Positions 8,723-18,681 of a stretch of DNA of 64,000 nt are shown in pieces. The stretch comes from a virus, in the IMG/VR virus record IMGVR_UViG_3300037882_002341, positions 62,001 to 126,000 of that record; one strand, 5' to 3'. A program made the position numbers and the translations under genes. The notes beneath the pieces are model-generated. The model had not been told where the DNA came from, searched no databases, and worked only from the letters and a program-made list of their open reading frames with translations. Each line of letters opens with the position of its first letter. Within the stretch, counting starts at the first letter, position 1.

Positions 8723-11700
8723 TGCCACAAAAAGACGCTCTAACATTACTCAAGAAACTTAAGGTACCTACTTTTCTTGATCCTCCCGCTTCTCCAACGA
8801 AGTTTGTAGATAGCTTTGCAGACTTCTTTGTGTCTATTGAATATACTGATAGTGAGTATTCTTCTTTTGTTACTACTCTTCTGCAATCGGTGAATGATGC
8901 AGACGTTTCGGAATACCCGACAGATGAGGAAAAGGAAGACGCCTTAGAGGGGATAAGCGACTCTCTACACGACATGTTGATCACTCTACAAGAGAAGAGA
9001 AGCAGAAAGAATCGCTTCTTCAATCTCCCATCTCGTAGAGATATCATAAAAGAAGCCAGTGTTAGTCAAAGGTCAACAGACATAGCTGTGGACGAATCGT
9101 TAGAGAGACGATTCAAAGATGCCCACACTATGATAGGCCCAATAGCTCTTGACCCAGAGATACCTGTTGTTGAGGTTGAGATAACAGAAAACTACTCAGC
9201 ACAGACAACGCGTACTCTGAGAAGTAATACCGATCCGGTATTCAAATCTCACAAGAGCGATATCATGATGGCTATCACTATTGAGGTGCCATCTAATAGA
9301 ATTAACGACAGAGGACCTGGCAAACCAGGTTTGTTGACCCTACTCGCCACACTCAAGGCCTTCCCTGTGTGTGAGATTGTTAGCTCTGCTATTACTCCTG
9401 TCTTCCTTAATTCTATTCTTGCGCCAGAACTATTCGAGAATCTACGTCAACAAGTTGCAGAAGAGATAAAGCTCAAGACAGGAGCAAGTCAGAAAAGACA
9501 ATCTGAGCAGATCCAAACACTAAAGAGCGATAGCTTCGGAACCAACCTAGATAACTTTAAAAAGTTTATAGGCAATCTAAATCCCGTTATTGATTACATG
9601 ATCCGAGACGAGGAAAACTCTAAAGAGAACCTGGAGAAACAGGACCCGGTATTTTCTTCTGTATCAAAACTTAGGAATGTAAAAGGATCGCTAACCGTAC
9701 CCTGCGCCTACACAGGATGTATAGTCAAGACATCTCCCGGTAAGACAAACCAGCTTTCTGTAAAACTATTCTTTAGAAGATTTAACGATAAGATCTGGAA
9801 CCCCTACGGCAAGATTATCTATCGAGATGTCAATGGTAAACCAACACCCAACGTAACAGAGTGTCCGTGGATTGAGCGCATAGCGCTCATGATGTTTACC
9901 AATAACGTAGATAATCCAACCAACTTCATGGAGCCATATAGACACAGACTATCGGAAGAAGAGTCTGGAATGACTTTCGAGTGGGTGCAACCCACACAAG
10001 AAAGCAACTCCAAGTTTACCCCGCATGGTAAAGACTGGGTTATACAAGATATAGAAGCCCGCTCTTTCATGAAGACAGCACAGCTTCCTCTCCTTGGTTC
10101 ACCTTATCCCACTGTTCAATACATGGGTATTGACAATGTGCACGCTAGAGTTTCTGTTGTTGTTAAGAGTGGTGTTGAGCTTGCACGCTTTCATGAAATG
10201 AAAGCGTCTCTCGATAGACTGAACTATGAAGCAGGACCCAATTCATTAAGACATCACTACGTTAGAATAAAAAACAATCTCTTAAACTTCCTGGGCGCCA
10301 GAGACTTCGTCATCACCGGTATCACAACACATAGACAATCAGAAGAAGAAGTCTGGAACGTTGAGTTTGAATTACTGGAGTCAAGTGTTTCGGCCAATGA
10401 GGCGGAAGCTATTGTTATTAAGGATAATGCATTTAAAGAAAAGGCAGATATCAAAAAGATTTGGGACCATATCTTTAACCTTCTTTCCGAACAGACTACA
10501 TTCCCATGGGAAGCTGTGTCTAACCAGGAGAAAGAAGATCTCACCTCTCCCACCTCAGCCTTTGTGTCAAGATTCTTTACAGGTTATAAGGACTTCCCCA
10601 AAGACGCCAACAACATCAAGCCATATGAACTAGACTCAGAAGCTCAGATGGCATGGAGACTTGTATTTGAGAGAGCGGGAGACAGAGGATCAGGATCTAT
10701 CCTGCAGCCCAATATCATGGCTGCCGCTTGGTATTCGTTGGCAATGAAGTCCAGAGCAAAGGAAGATAGTAAGAGTGGATTCTTCCCGTGGAACACGGGG
10801 TTCAGAAATGAACCTCGCATAGCGGCTGTGATGGAAGGTAGACAGTTCGAGCAATCAACCTCAGATAATCTATTGTCTTTATTCAGCTCTGGTAGACAGA
10901 CAGACATTAATAGAGGCGACAAGGGTTTCTTTACCAGCTGGGCCATGGTTGCCAATGCTGGTATGGGTCATAGAACCGAACACTTCTTTATCACCGGTAA
11001 GTATAATCCCGCAAGTATCTTTGAATTCTCTCCACTTTCAGGAGCTCCAGGAAACAGGATAAGAGAAACATCAGAAGATCAGATATATGAAACCTGGCCC
11101 AATCTTACTAACGCAGAGCGCAGAGCGCAGAAACAGGCTGCTGACTGGTTAAGTAAAGGTCAATATGACTCAGACTCAGATACCTTTGCAGAAACTCTGG
11201 ATTGGTTTGGAAACGAATCCCAGTTCAACATATTTGAGCAAGGTAAAGAACTTCTCGAGTGGATGGCCATGGGAGAAGGAAGACACACAGTATTCTTCAG
11301 CAAAGAATTCTGGGACGAATACTTTAATATACTCTTCGAACAAAAAGTAAGACCTGACGCAGACCAGAACCCAGCGTGGAATAACACCGACATTGTTGAC
11401 GCAAGATGGAAGTTAACCTCACTTCTAAGAGAAGGAGGCTATTTAGATTTCCCAAGCCTTACCAGAACACAGAAATTAGATACACTTCAGGAAGAATCAA
11501 GATTCGTAAGAACCAACCTAGACGACAGCGATATAGACAAGAGGGAACAGACTAGGGGTAAATACGAAGCGTATAGATCTAATTACGCAGACATGAGATT
11601 GCCATCCTATGGCAAGGTCTTCAGAAATGACAAGACCAATGAACTTCTTACCAATAGTGATGGTAAGTTAACATGGAGAGAGTTTGCCCCAACCTTCTCG

Positions 11701-14700
11701 GATCTTGGTATCAAGCCCGCTTATCATAGACAGGTAGTCTTTGAAAGCACAGAGCAGGCTATTAATAAAATTGCGCGCAAAGAGAATGATCCAATTGAGC
11801 CTGACGCAGTGTATTTCCACTTTAGGCTTAAGGGTCAGTCACTGGCCAAACACTTGGCAAGTGAAGAGAATATCAACAATCACCTAACTGAAATCAATAA
11901 GCCAAGAAAAATTGTTGTGCCCAATAAAACAGCCAGGGGTGGTTCATTTACTGTTGATCAGTATCTAAAGGAGGTGTGGAAGGTCCCCAATGAAAGATAC
12001 CTGATGGAGGCCTTTGATAAACAAACGGATCATGATTCTCTTAGAGCACTGCAGTCTGATGGTAAGATTAAATCTATAGTTGTCATTGACGAAGAGGGTA
12101 ATCCCCTGGGAAATGTTCTGGCAGACTCTCAGTCAAAATCTGGCATTAGATTTAATCCCATGAAAGGTATTAAGTTCCAGGTCTTCTCTGGAGACGCTTC
12201 TACCCCTGTAGACCCATACTCTTCTGAGCAGATAACAGCAGCAGCAAAAGATATCATTATCAGATCAGAAGACAGGACCGGGAGTATGTCTAGAATATTC
12301 CCGGCGTATAGGCTTTACTTTATTGAGCAAGATCGTGGTTACAGATTCCTTGCCGATGATCTATATGGTGTGAACTGTCTCATAAGCGTTTCAATCCGTA
12401 AGGATAAGAATGATGCCGATGTGATGGTCGCAACACTCTCAAACACAACAGACAACCTTTCCAATGAGCTAGTGCTATCTTCACAACAAGCAGACTCTCT
12501 TGGCCTAAGTGCAGATGATCAGGGAGAACCATACTTCTCATCTCTTAAGCTTCAGTCTGGTATTAATGTGCAGCTTAGACTTGGATATGGATCTAATCCA
12601 GATGAGTTACCCATTGTCTTCACTGGTATGATTACTGAAATTGAACCCGGTAAGATAGTCGAGATAACAGCACAAGGACACAAGAGAGAGTTGTTAAACG
12701 AAGTTCAATTCGACATGGAGTCTATTAATCACTTTGACATTATAAGGAAGATACTCGAGAAGACAGAACACCCCAATCTCGGGGAAGCAATGACAGCCAG
12801 TCGCTACTCAAGCGGTGCTCTTGCTACAAGATTCGCGGAGGGTCAGAATCCAAATGACTTTATTGGCCTAACCGATACATGGTACAACAAGAAGGTTGTT
12901 GACATGTCAAACATATATCTAGTTTCCAATGCCCCATTGGAAACTAGCAGGAAGGTATATTTCGACAAAGATAAGCCGATAGTGTCTACTGATCCACGCG
13001 TTAACTTTAATTCCGTAGGTGTGGTAGCTGAGAGGATTTATGACTTCTTTGATCCCGCAAGAAAAGCCATCTCAGAGATACGACCAGATCACTACTGGAT
13101 AGAGACAGCGTATAGCAATGGTAAGTGGGCTAAGTGGGTTATACCTCCTCAGAGCGCGTGGGATGCTATTCAGGAGATCACGAGACATAGGCCCGGCACA
13201 ATAGCCCAAGTCGTGCCATACGACTCGAGAGGTACTTTGTTCGTGGGCCAGCCAGAACAGGCCTATCAGGCAACAGATCCTAACCACGCAGAGCTTCTAA
13301 CATACTCTATGTTGCAGGGGTCTATAGGTAAAAAGATAAATATAGATTTTGGTAATGATGTCATTAGGCCCTTTATGGACAGTATATGGGGCAAGATGTA
13401 TCTTACCCACTACAAGGGTAATAGTTTAAACTTTACCGGCCTTGCCCCTCGTATAGGCACCACGGCACTGGCTCAGCCAATAGACCCCAGGTCTTTGCTT
13501 AGACCTTTGAGTGAGCTGTATACAGACAGCACTATTTTCATTAGACCAACAGACATTATGGAGTTGGACGAGCTCCCAGATTCAGACGACAAGAGCAGGA
13601 TAAACGAATATCTATATTCAAATAGCTCACTTCAACTTCATGACAAAGATGATTTTACTAAAGAAGCAGAAGAGGCAATTCGTAAAGCCCTTGGAGAAGA
13701 ACTACCTCCGGGTTTCAACATCCCTGGAATGTGGTGGATATACGCCGACGATCTCACCACACAAGTAAGAGAGCTGAACCGCATAGAACCTAGACTGGTC
13801 GAATCCCTGTTTATGTGGTATTACGATCTCGACCCCTCTGCTACCGCACTACAGATACCAAACATAAATAACTCCATTAAACCATTATTCTTCTCTTCAG
13901 ATAGTATGGGTAATTTTATAGAAGAGCTCTTAAAGAACACAGGTACGGAACTTTCCGCTAACTATAAGAGATTAAAGAATGGGTCTGCTTCTCTTAATGC
14001 TGTTCAGTTAAGGACAGGGGGAGAGGAAGATCAAATCAACTTCCTTATAACACAAAGTCTTATCACCGAAGAAGAGGCAAACGCATTAAGGAAAAGACTA
14101 TTCTCTGGCCAGAATAACCCCATGACCAGACAACAGCTTCACGACCCTGTTCTTGATATCATAGATAGTGCCGATGACGATCTTACACTAGCTCATCTGC
14201 TTGCAAAGACAGGTGGTGGATTCAGGCTATTCATTTTCAATGTGTATAGGTTTATGGTTCAGTCGGCTTTCTCTGGCTCTAACCTTAAGATCAACGAGGC
14301 TATAGTAAGAAACTCTGCATCCAAAGTACACTCCGTTGATCTACCACCGGGCAAGAAAATCTTCCGTGGCTATCACTACATAGGGATGGCAGATATTATT
14401 GAGAACAACATAGAAGCATCCATGGAAGAAATGTCGAACTGTTGCCTGGTTCGTGCGCCAGCCTCAGAGGTTGCCTACGAGGTAATTGAATCTGACGTAG
14501 AAGATGACAATGGAGATAACGAAAAGGATATCGTTGTTGAATTCGAAGAGACAGACTGGAGATCCTACCCAACAACAGACGGTGCTCCCTATACATGGAA
14601 GATAGGAAAAGAGAATCGTAAGCTAGGTGTTGTCTATGAGTTAAACGCCATCCACCCAAACCAAAAGGCCAAAACACTAATGTCCAACATGGGCCTTATG

Positions 14701-15591
14701 ATTTCCCCCATGTATAGAGGCAGCCTCTTGGTTGTCGGAAGAGATATCAAGCCTCATGATGTTGTTTATATCTGTGACACAGAAAACGATCTGAGAGGTC
14801 ACTTCGAAGTTGAATCTTGCACCCACCACTTTAGTGTTGGTACCGGTTGGATCACAGACATCAAGCCATGCGCCCTAGTTCGTGTTAATAACCCGACAGC
14901 AGAGATCCAGCTGGCCAGTACCCAGTCGTTCCTAAGTGACACTCAGATACTATTGGATGTGTTGGACGTAGGCCTAACCGCCTTTACTATAGCAGGATTC
15001 TTTATGACCAGTGGCGCCTCCGGTGTGGTTGCCACATCCATAAGATCTGGAGTTAAGATAGGGGCCAGGGTAGGACAAGAAGCTCTTAAGAAGAATATGA
15101 TAACAAGAGCTCTCAAGTCTTCTATCACTGGGTTTACTAAGCGAGCCTTCTCTGACAGCGTAGCGGGTATCTCGAGTGGAGTTAAGGCAACTCTTTCCAC
15201 AGCCAAGCTACAAGGGAATAACAGAGCCCTAGCTTTCGCAAGTTACTTTGGTGGCATCCTTGTCCCAACCAGGGGACTTTTAACGCTGGGGGCCCTCCAG
15301 ATAGGCCTAGGGGCATCAGACGCTGCCACCTCCCTGTATGTTAAACATCTACTATCTTCCACCGAGCTACCCATTGATGTACATTATCTATTGTATAGAG
15401 GACAGGTACTCCAGGCTGGGCTAGAGATAGATGATAGAGATATATATAGTCTCTACGATAAAATTACAGCTGTTACAAAAGAAATGAAGAGAGATGTTGG
15501 TGAATTCTTTACTGGTCTCGCCGATGACTTTAGTGGGGTTCAAAAGAATACCAGTGTTCTAGAAAGAGCAAGACAGTCGAGGGATAGATAA
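8722..15591 (+). CDS. Giant baseplate hub-like tail protein
   Basis: A 2289-aa protein that probably forms the central hub between tail tube and baseplate. Residues about 1200-1335 look like the phage late-control gpD/gp27-type hub fold: a beta-rich stretch containing VQLRLGYGS and FTGMITEIEPG. Residues about 1985-2060 look like the second hub segment, ending in a VES.THHFSVGTGWITDI pattern typical of these proteins. The N-terminal 600 residues hold two related segments (about 150-240 and 450-560) rich in beta strands, the second ending VWNVEFELLES. A Gly/Ala-rich hydrophobic segment near 2073-2113 may contact a membrane. The start overlaps the polymerase-like gene by one base (TAATG). It is several times the length of ordinary hub proteins, so it is probably a fusion of several baseplate components. 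The hub assignment is moderate; the other domains are unassigned. Confidence 0.6.
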   Translation: MPQKDALTLLKKLKVPTFLDPPASPTKFVDSFADFFVSIEYTDSEYSSFVTTLLQSVNDADVSEYPTDEEKEDALEGISDSLHDMLITLQEKRSRKNRFFNLPSRRDIIKEASVSQRSTDIAVDESLERRFKDAHTMIGPIALDPEIPVVEVEITENYSAQTTRTLRSNTDPVFKSHKSDIMMAITIEVPSNRINDRGPGKPGLLTLLATLKAFPVCEIVSSAITPVFLNSILAPELFENLRQQVAEEIKLKTGASQKRQSEQIQTLKSDSFGTNLDNFKKFIGNLNPVIDYMIRDEENSKENLEKQDPVFSSVSKLRNVKGSLTVPCAYTGCIVKTSPGKTNQLSVKLFFRRFNDKIWNPYGKIIYRDVNGKPTPNVTECPWIERIALMMFTNNVDNPTNFMEPYRHRLSEEESGMTFEWVQPTQESNSKFTPHGKDWVIQDIEARSFMKTAQLPLLGSPYPTVQYMGIDNVHARVSVVVKSGVELARFHEMKASLDRLNYEAGPNSLRHHYVRIKNNLLNFLGARDFVITGITTHRQSEEEVWNVEFELLESSVSANEAEAIVIKDNAFKEKADIKKIWDHIFNLLSEQTTFPWEAVSNQEKEDLTSPTSAFVSRFFTGYKDFPKDANNIKPYELDSEAQMAWRLVFERAGDRGSGSILQPNIMAAAWYSLAMKSRAKEDSKSGFFPWNTGFRNEPRIAAVMEGRQFEQSTSDNLLSLFSSGRQTDINRGDKGFFTSWAMVANAGMGHRTEHFFITGKYNPASIFEFSPLSGAPGNRIRETSEDQIYETWPNLTNAERRAQKQAADWLSKGQYDSDSDTFAETLDWFGNESQFNIFEQGKELLEWMAMGEGRHTVFFSKEFWDEYFNILFEQKVRPDADQNPAWNNTDIVDARWKLTSLLREGGYLDFPSLTRTQKLDTLQEESRFVRTNLDDSDIDKREQTRGKYEAYRSNYADMRLPSYGKVFRNDKTNELLTNSDGKLTWREFAPTFSDLGIKPAYHRQVVFESTEQAINKIARKENDPIEPDAVYFHFRLKGQSLAKHLASEENINNHLTEINKPRKIVVPNKTARGGSFTVDQYLKEVWKVPNERYLMEAFDKQTDHDSLRALQSDGKIKSIVVIDEEGNPLGNVLADSQSKSGIRFNPMKGIKFQVFSGDASTPVDPYSSEQITAAAKDIIIRSEDRTGSMSRIFPAYRLYFIEQDRGYRFLADDLYGVNCLISVSIRKDKNDADVMVATLSNTTDNLSNELVLSSQQADSLGLSADDQGEPYFSSLKLQSGINVQLRLGYGSNPDELPIVFTGMITEIEPGKIVEITAQGHKRELLNEVQFDMESINHFDIIRKILEKTEHPNLGEAMTASRYSSGALATRFAEGQNPNDFIGLTDTWYNKKVVDMSNIYLVSNAPLETSRKVYFDKDKPIVSTDPRVNFNSVGVVAERIYDFFDPARKAISEIRPDHYWIETAYSNGKWAKWVIPPQSAWDAIQEITRHRPGTIAQVVPYDSRGTLFVGQPEQAYQATDPNHAELLTYSMLQGSIGKKINIDFGNDVIRPFMDSIWGKMYLTHYKGNSLNFTGLAPRIGTTALAQPIDPRSLLRPLSELYTDSTIFIRPTDIMELDELPDSDDKSRINEYLYSNSSLQLHDKDDFTKEAEEAIRKALGEELPPGFNIPGMWWIYADDLTTQVRELNRIEPRLVESLFMWYYDLDPSATALQIPNINNSIKPLFFSSDSMGNFIEELLKNTGTELSANYKRLKNGSASLNAVQLRTGGEEDQINFLITQSLITEEEANALRKRLFSGQNNPMTRQQLHDPVLDIIDSADDDLTLAHLLAKTGGGFRLFIFNVYRFMVQSAFSGSNLKINEAIVRNSASKVHSVDLPPGKKIFRGYHYIGMADIIENNIEASMEEMSNCCLVRAPASEVAYEVIESDVEDDNGDNEKDIVVEFEETDWRSYPTTDGAPYTWKIGKENRKLGVVYELNAIHPNQKAKTLMSNMGLMISPMYRGSLLVVGRDIKPHDVVYICDTENDLRGHFEVESCTHHFSVGTGWITDIKPCALVRVNNPTAEIQLASTQSFLSDTQILLDVLDVGLTAFTIAGFFMTSGASGVVATSIRSGVKIGARVGQEALKKNMITRALKSSITGFTKRAFSDSVAGISSGVKATLSTAKLQGNNRALAFASYFGGILVPTRGLLTLGALQIGLGASDAATSLYVKHLLSSTELPIDVHYLLYRGQVLQAGLEIDDRDIYSLYDKITAVTKEMKRDVGEFFTGLADDFSGVQKNTSVLERARQSRDR

Positions 15592-16202
15592 TGAGAGGCA
15601 ATAGAAACAATACACAAGCTGAACACAGAGAGCAAAACCAGAACGAAAGACATGGCAAGTTCATAATGTGTGCCTTTTATGATGACCTCTTGCCAACAGG
15701 TGTCAAAAGTCCAGGGTATATTGAGACCATAAGTAAAGACAGGCGGCCCGCCGCCTACGTTGTACCGCTCTCGAGTCTTGAAGAACGAAATATCCAAAGG
15801 ACAGTTGACCCCTTAGAACCCTCTATCTCTGAGGACTTTAAAGTAAAATGGGCAAGAGAACATGTACGTCTCATAAAGCTTATGAGTAATCTTGGTCTGT
15901 CCTCAAAAGAAATTATGGATGATTATCTTGTTAGAGTGCCATACCCAATGTCTTCGGCTTCAACAGGAGAGCTCATAAGAAAACCAGGTAGAGCAGTCTC
16001 CCAGGCATCTGTCCCAGATGGGATAACGGGAGATGATATAGAAACAAATAAGATGCTTGATAGAAGTGTTAATATATCCGAAAAAAGAAAGATAGCCAAA
16101 GCTCGCTATGGCTCTTCCGGAGATAGAACAATAGGAGTGCCATTCGTGGGCACACAAGAACAGTTCCCCAACACTGGGGACATCTGGTTAGGAAGTGGGT
16201 AA
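15591..16202 (+). CDS. Baseplate-region protein of unknown function
   Basis: A 203-aa protein with a hydrophilic, Asn/Gln-rich N-terminus (about 1-22), a mixed central region and a C-terminus ending in Gly-rich residues. No family is recognised. It begins at a TAATG overlap with the hub gene and ends in a TAATG overlap with the next gene, so it belongs to the baseplate operon. In contractile-tail phages this position, between hub and gp25-like wedge, often holds spike, spike-tip or wedge-initiator proteins. No PAAR or spike signature was seen to support that here. Confidence 0.6.
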   Translation: MRGNRNNTQAEHREQNQNERHGKFIMCAFYDDLLPTGVKSPGYIETISKDRRPAAYVVPLSSLEERNIQRTVDPLEPSISEDFKVKWAREHVRLIKLMSNLGLSSKEIMDDYLVRVPYPMSSASTGELIRKPGRAVSQASVPDGITGDDIETNKMLDRSVNISEKRKIAKARYGSSGDRTIGVPFVGTQEQFPNTGDIWLGSG

Positions 16203-16612
16203 TGGGTCAATTCCAAGTCAAGGTATCTGGTAAAGATGTATCTCTTTTTGACAGACAGGGTCGAGTCAGAGCCAGCTTTGCTGATACACATACCAAATTT
16301 AACTCCTCATCAATAGATCTTGGAGTAACAGATCCTGCTAGAATAACAGCCACAAACGAACAAATGAATCCAATGGGGAGACATATAGCCTCAACTATAG
16401 TGTCTCCGCAACCCACATGGACACCCGTTATACCAGCTGTCAACATTGCAATGACAATGATTCTTGCTATCGTAGCTATAGCAAATCAATTAGAAGATGA
16501 AACAAATAGTAAAGCAAGCCGCAACAGTTTGTTGGGTAAGCCAGTATACAGAGAGAATTATCAGATAATAAACTTCGAGGACTTTCTCCCAGAGAGTGTG
16601 ACAAATGGGTAG
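16202..16612 (+). CDS. Small baseplate-region protein with hydrophobic segment
   Basis: A 136-aa protein. The first half is polar and beta-prone (GQFQVKVSGKDVSLF near the start). A hydrophobic segment at about residues 76-96 (PVIPAVNIAMTMILAIVAIA) could span a membrane, and a short acidic tail follows. The start overlaps the previous stop by one base; the end overlaps the gp25-like gene by eight bases. No family is recognised. Its place directly before the wedge genes suggests a baseplate component. A membrane-inserted virion protein is also possible. Confidence 0.6.
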   Translation: MGQFQVKVSGKDVSLFDRQGRVRASFADTHTKFNSSSIDLGVTDPARITATNEQMNPMGRHIASTIVSPQPTWTPVIPAVNIAMTMILAIVAIANQLEDETNSKASRNSLLGKPVYRENYQIINFEDFLPESVTNG

Positions 16613-17042
16613 TTATTTTCAACAGGACATCAAAACATTTGATGATGGAGAGATAGATATAAGCAGTGGCGATATACCCGTCGCGACCGTCCAACAGTCT
16701 CAAAGACAGTTACTTATAAATATCTTAAACACCACCAGAGGTGGATTTAGATTTAATGACTTTATTGGTTGGGGTGCTGAAAGATATATGGGTAAAAAGA
16801 ATGTGCCCATAGTCCACGAGATCATGAAGGAAGACCTCCGCACAGGCCTTCAGGCGGCAGACGATCTAATACTAGAAGATATAGACTACACCGTCTCTTT
16901 TCTTAGTGAAGAGGTTGCTGCGATAATCGTACGCCATAGTGGTTTATTCTACGAAGAAGATGGAACACTAAACAATACCCCACTTGTTCTTGGCTGGAGA
17001 TTAAGCTTTCTAACAGGACAGATTGAGCCGGAGACCGAATAA
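16605..17042 (+). CDS. gp25-like baseplate wedge protein
   Basis: A 145-aa protein whose length, helical N-terminus and order before a Baseplate_J gene fit the gp25/GpW family of baseplate wedge proteins in contractile tails. Visible features are a QRQLLINIL helix, a Gly/Phe-rich turn (GGFRFNDFIGWG) like the Pro/Phe/Gly loop of gp25, and a C-terminal beta segment with WRLSFLTG. In T4, gp25 binds gp6 at the core of each wedge; here the gp6-like gene follows with a TAATG overlap. The assignment rests partly on gene order, since similarity by eye is modest. Confidence 0.65.
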   Translation: MGSYFQQDIKTFDDGEIDISSGDIPVATVQQSQRQLLINILNTTRGGFRFNDFIGWGAERYMGKKNVPIVHEIMKEDLRTGLQAADDLILEDIDYTVSFLSEEVAAIIVRHSGLFYEEDGTLNNTPLVLGWRLSFLTGQIEPETE

Positions 17043-18181
17043 TGATACGCAAGAAAAGCAAAGAAGAGCTCCTCAACCAAGTTCTAAAGGGCATTGTCCA
17101 AGAGACAAGTATCACTATGGTGGGAACAGGCTCTGTAACCAGGGGTCTAGCATCAGTCTTCTCGTCAACCATAGAGGAAACTTATCAAATTCTTGATGAT
17201 GCTGTAACAAATAGTTTTCTTCCAACAGCCAGTGGATTCTATCTAGATCTATTCGGCGAGACCTTTGGCCTAGCCAGGAAGCCACCAACACAGGCAAGAC
17301 TGTCTGCCTCGGATAGAACTATTAAATTCTATGTTAATAGTGGTACCTTGGCCACAAGGCTTCCTCATCCTTCGGACTTAAACAAGGGTAGAGTTCCTGT
17401 GGGAACAGAGATCACAACAGATTCTGGCATAGCATTTAGCGTTGATGCCAACTACGATTTTCCTGCTGCCTCTAAAGAAGTATTCGTAGGGGCAATCTCT
17501 TCGGAATCCGGAACGACACAGAACGTTCCCGCAAGCTCACTAACAAATACCAACCTGAGCAATGGCGTTTTGGTAACCAACGTTGCGCAGGTTACCACGG
17601 GAAGAGATCTGGAATCAGACGAAGAGTATAGATTTAGGATATCCAAGTGGGTAAGGACCTCTGCGGGTCGAAATGAGATTGCTGTAAGACTAGCCGTCCT
17701 CTCTGCGCCAAATGTGGCAGACATGATAAAGGAGCCATACTTTGCTGGCGCAGGATCGTTTAGGATCATCGTTATCCCTTCGGGGAACAGGATCTCGTCC
17801 GATAGCATTAGAGCGATCAATGTTAACCTATCCTCAATAGTCTCAGATGGTACATTCTTTATTGTAGAGGGACCAAGATATGTACCGGTTAGTATCTCGA
17901 TAAGACTGGTTCCCGCTGAGAACAAGTCGATATCAGAGACCGACAGGTCTCTGGTAAAAGAATCGGTTCTTAAATATCTTGGTGATATTAGACCTGGAGA
18001 AAGTTTAATAGTAAATCGACTAAGAGCAAACGCTCTCAATGCATCAAGAAACGTAAGAGATATTGCTATCCAAGGAATCGCTATTAACAAGAGACCCCAA
18101 GCTTTGGTAAACTTCACACTTGAAAAGGACGAACTGTTCGTCCCAGACACAGATATCGATAACCCTATATTGGTGGCCTAA
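17042..18181 (+). CDS. Baseplate J-like (gp6-like) wedge protein
   Basis: A 379-aa protein with the Baseplate_J pattern. The N-terminal helical region is followed by a beta segment in which a value is set by VPVGTEITTDSGIAFSV (about 120-140), then by VFVGAISSESGTTQNVPA. The central GRDLESDEEYRFRISKW (about 185-203) matches the conserved D-E-x-R-x-R-I signature. A repeat of small alpha/beta units follows to the C-terminus. Baseplate_J proteins form the ring of wedges that surrounds the hub in Mu-, P2- and T4-type contractile tails. The gene lies after the gp25-like gene with a TAATG overlap. This is the strongest sign that the tail is contractile. Confidence 0.85.
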   Translation: MIRKKSKEELLNQVLKGIVQETSITMVGTGSVTRGLASVFSSTIEETYQILDDAVTNSFLPTASGFYLDLFGETFGLARKPPTQARLSASDRTIKFYVNSGTLATRLPHPSDLNKGRVPVGTEITTDSGIAFSVDANYDFPAASKEVFVGAISSESGTTQNVPASSLTNTNLSNGVLVTNVAQVTTGRDLESDEEYRFRISKWVRTSAGRNEIAVRLAVLSAPNVADMIKEPYFAGAGSFRIIVIPSGNRISSDSIRAINVNLSSIVSDGTFFIVEGPRYVPVSISIRLVPAENKSISETDRSLVKESVLKYLGDIRPGESLIVNRLRANALNASRNVRDIAIQGIAINKRPQALVNFTLEKDELFVPDTDIDNPILVA

Positions 18182-18681
18182 TGGGACTCAACGTAAAGTT
18201 TTATAATCCCGCAAATATCCTTACAGGAGGTGCGAAGGGTGCCTTGATGGGCAGCATCTTGGCCACCAGTGATCAGACTGTTTCCGCGGCAAACTTTTTC
18301 TCTGCCACAAGTGAGCAGGAACCAGGCACAACAAACTATTATTTTAGGAAGATCTTCCTTAATAATGCCGAGGCAGTCAGTATCCTGGACCCAGAGATCT
18401 ACTTTGACGATCTCGAATACCCAAGCAATGTAACATTTGCTCGCGGCAAATCTGCCTCTGACACTACAGTCCAGCCCTATGCCATGCCAACAGGCTACGA
18501 AACATCTGACTTCTTCACTGCAGTGGCAGTGGAAGACAGGATACCTCTCTTTGTAGACTCTAGTGATCTTGCGGCGGCAGCGGACGCAGCTATCTGGATG
18601 AGAACTAAAGTAACACCTGGACAGCTTGCAGACTCAAACGCTGTTGGAAGATTAAGGCTTCGTGGTCGTAGAAGTCCATAA
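18181..18681 (+). CDS. Baseplate or tail-fibre-connector protein, unknown family
   Basis: A 166-aa protein without a recognised family. It begins with a short beta segment (NVKFYNPANIL), contains an aromatic stretch (TTNYYFRKIFLNN, about 57-69), and ends in a basic tail (RLRLRGRRSP). Both junctions are TAATG overlaps, so it is translated with the wedge genes before it and the adhesin-like gene after it. Its location at the transition from baseplate core to peripheral genes suggests a wedge-periphery or connector role, which is inference. Confidence 0.6.
   Translation: MGLNVKFYNPANILTGGAKGALMGSILATSDQTVSAANFFSATSEQEPGTTNYYFRKIFLNNAEAVSILDPEIYFDDLEYPSNVTFARGKSASDTTVQPYAMPTGYETSDFFTAVAVEDRIPLFVDSSDLAAAADAAIWMRTKVTPGQLADSNAVGRLRLRGRRSP

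Noticed and set aside
17452-18150. A 232-codon open frame antisense to the Baseplate_J gene
   Set aside because: It lies fully within a well-supported + strand gene with a recognised family, has no Shine-Dalgarno sequence or neighbours in its direction, and its composition mirrors the sense strand.
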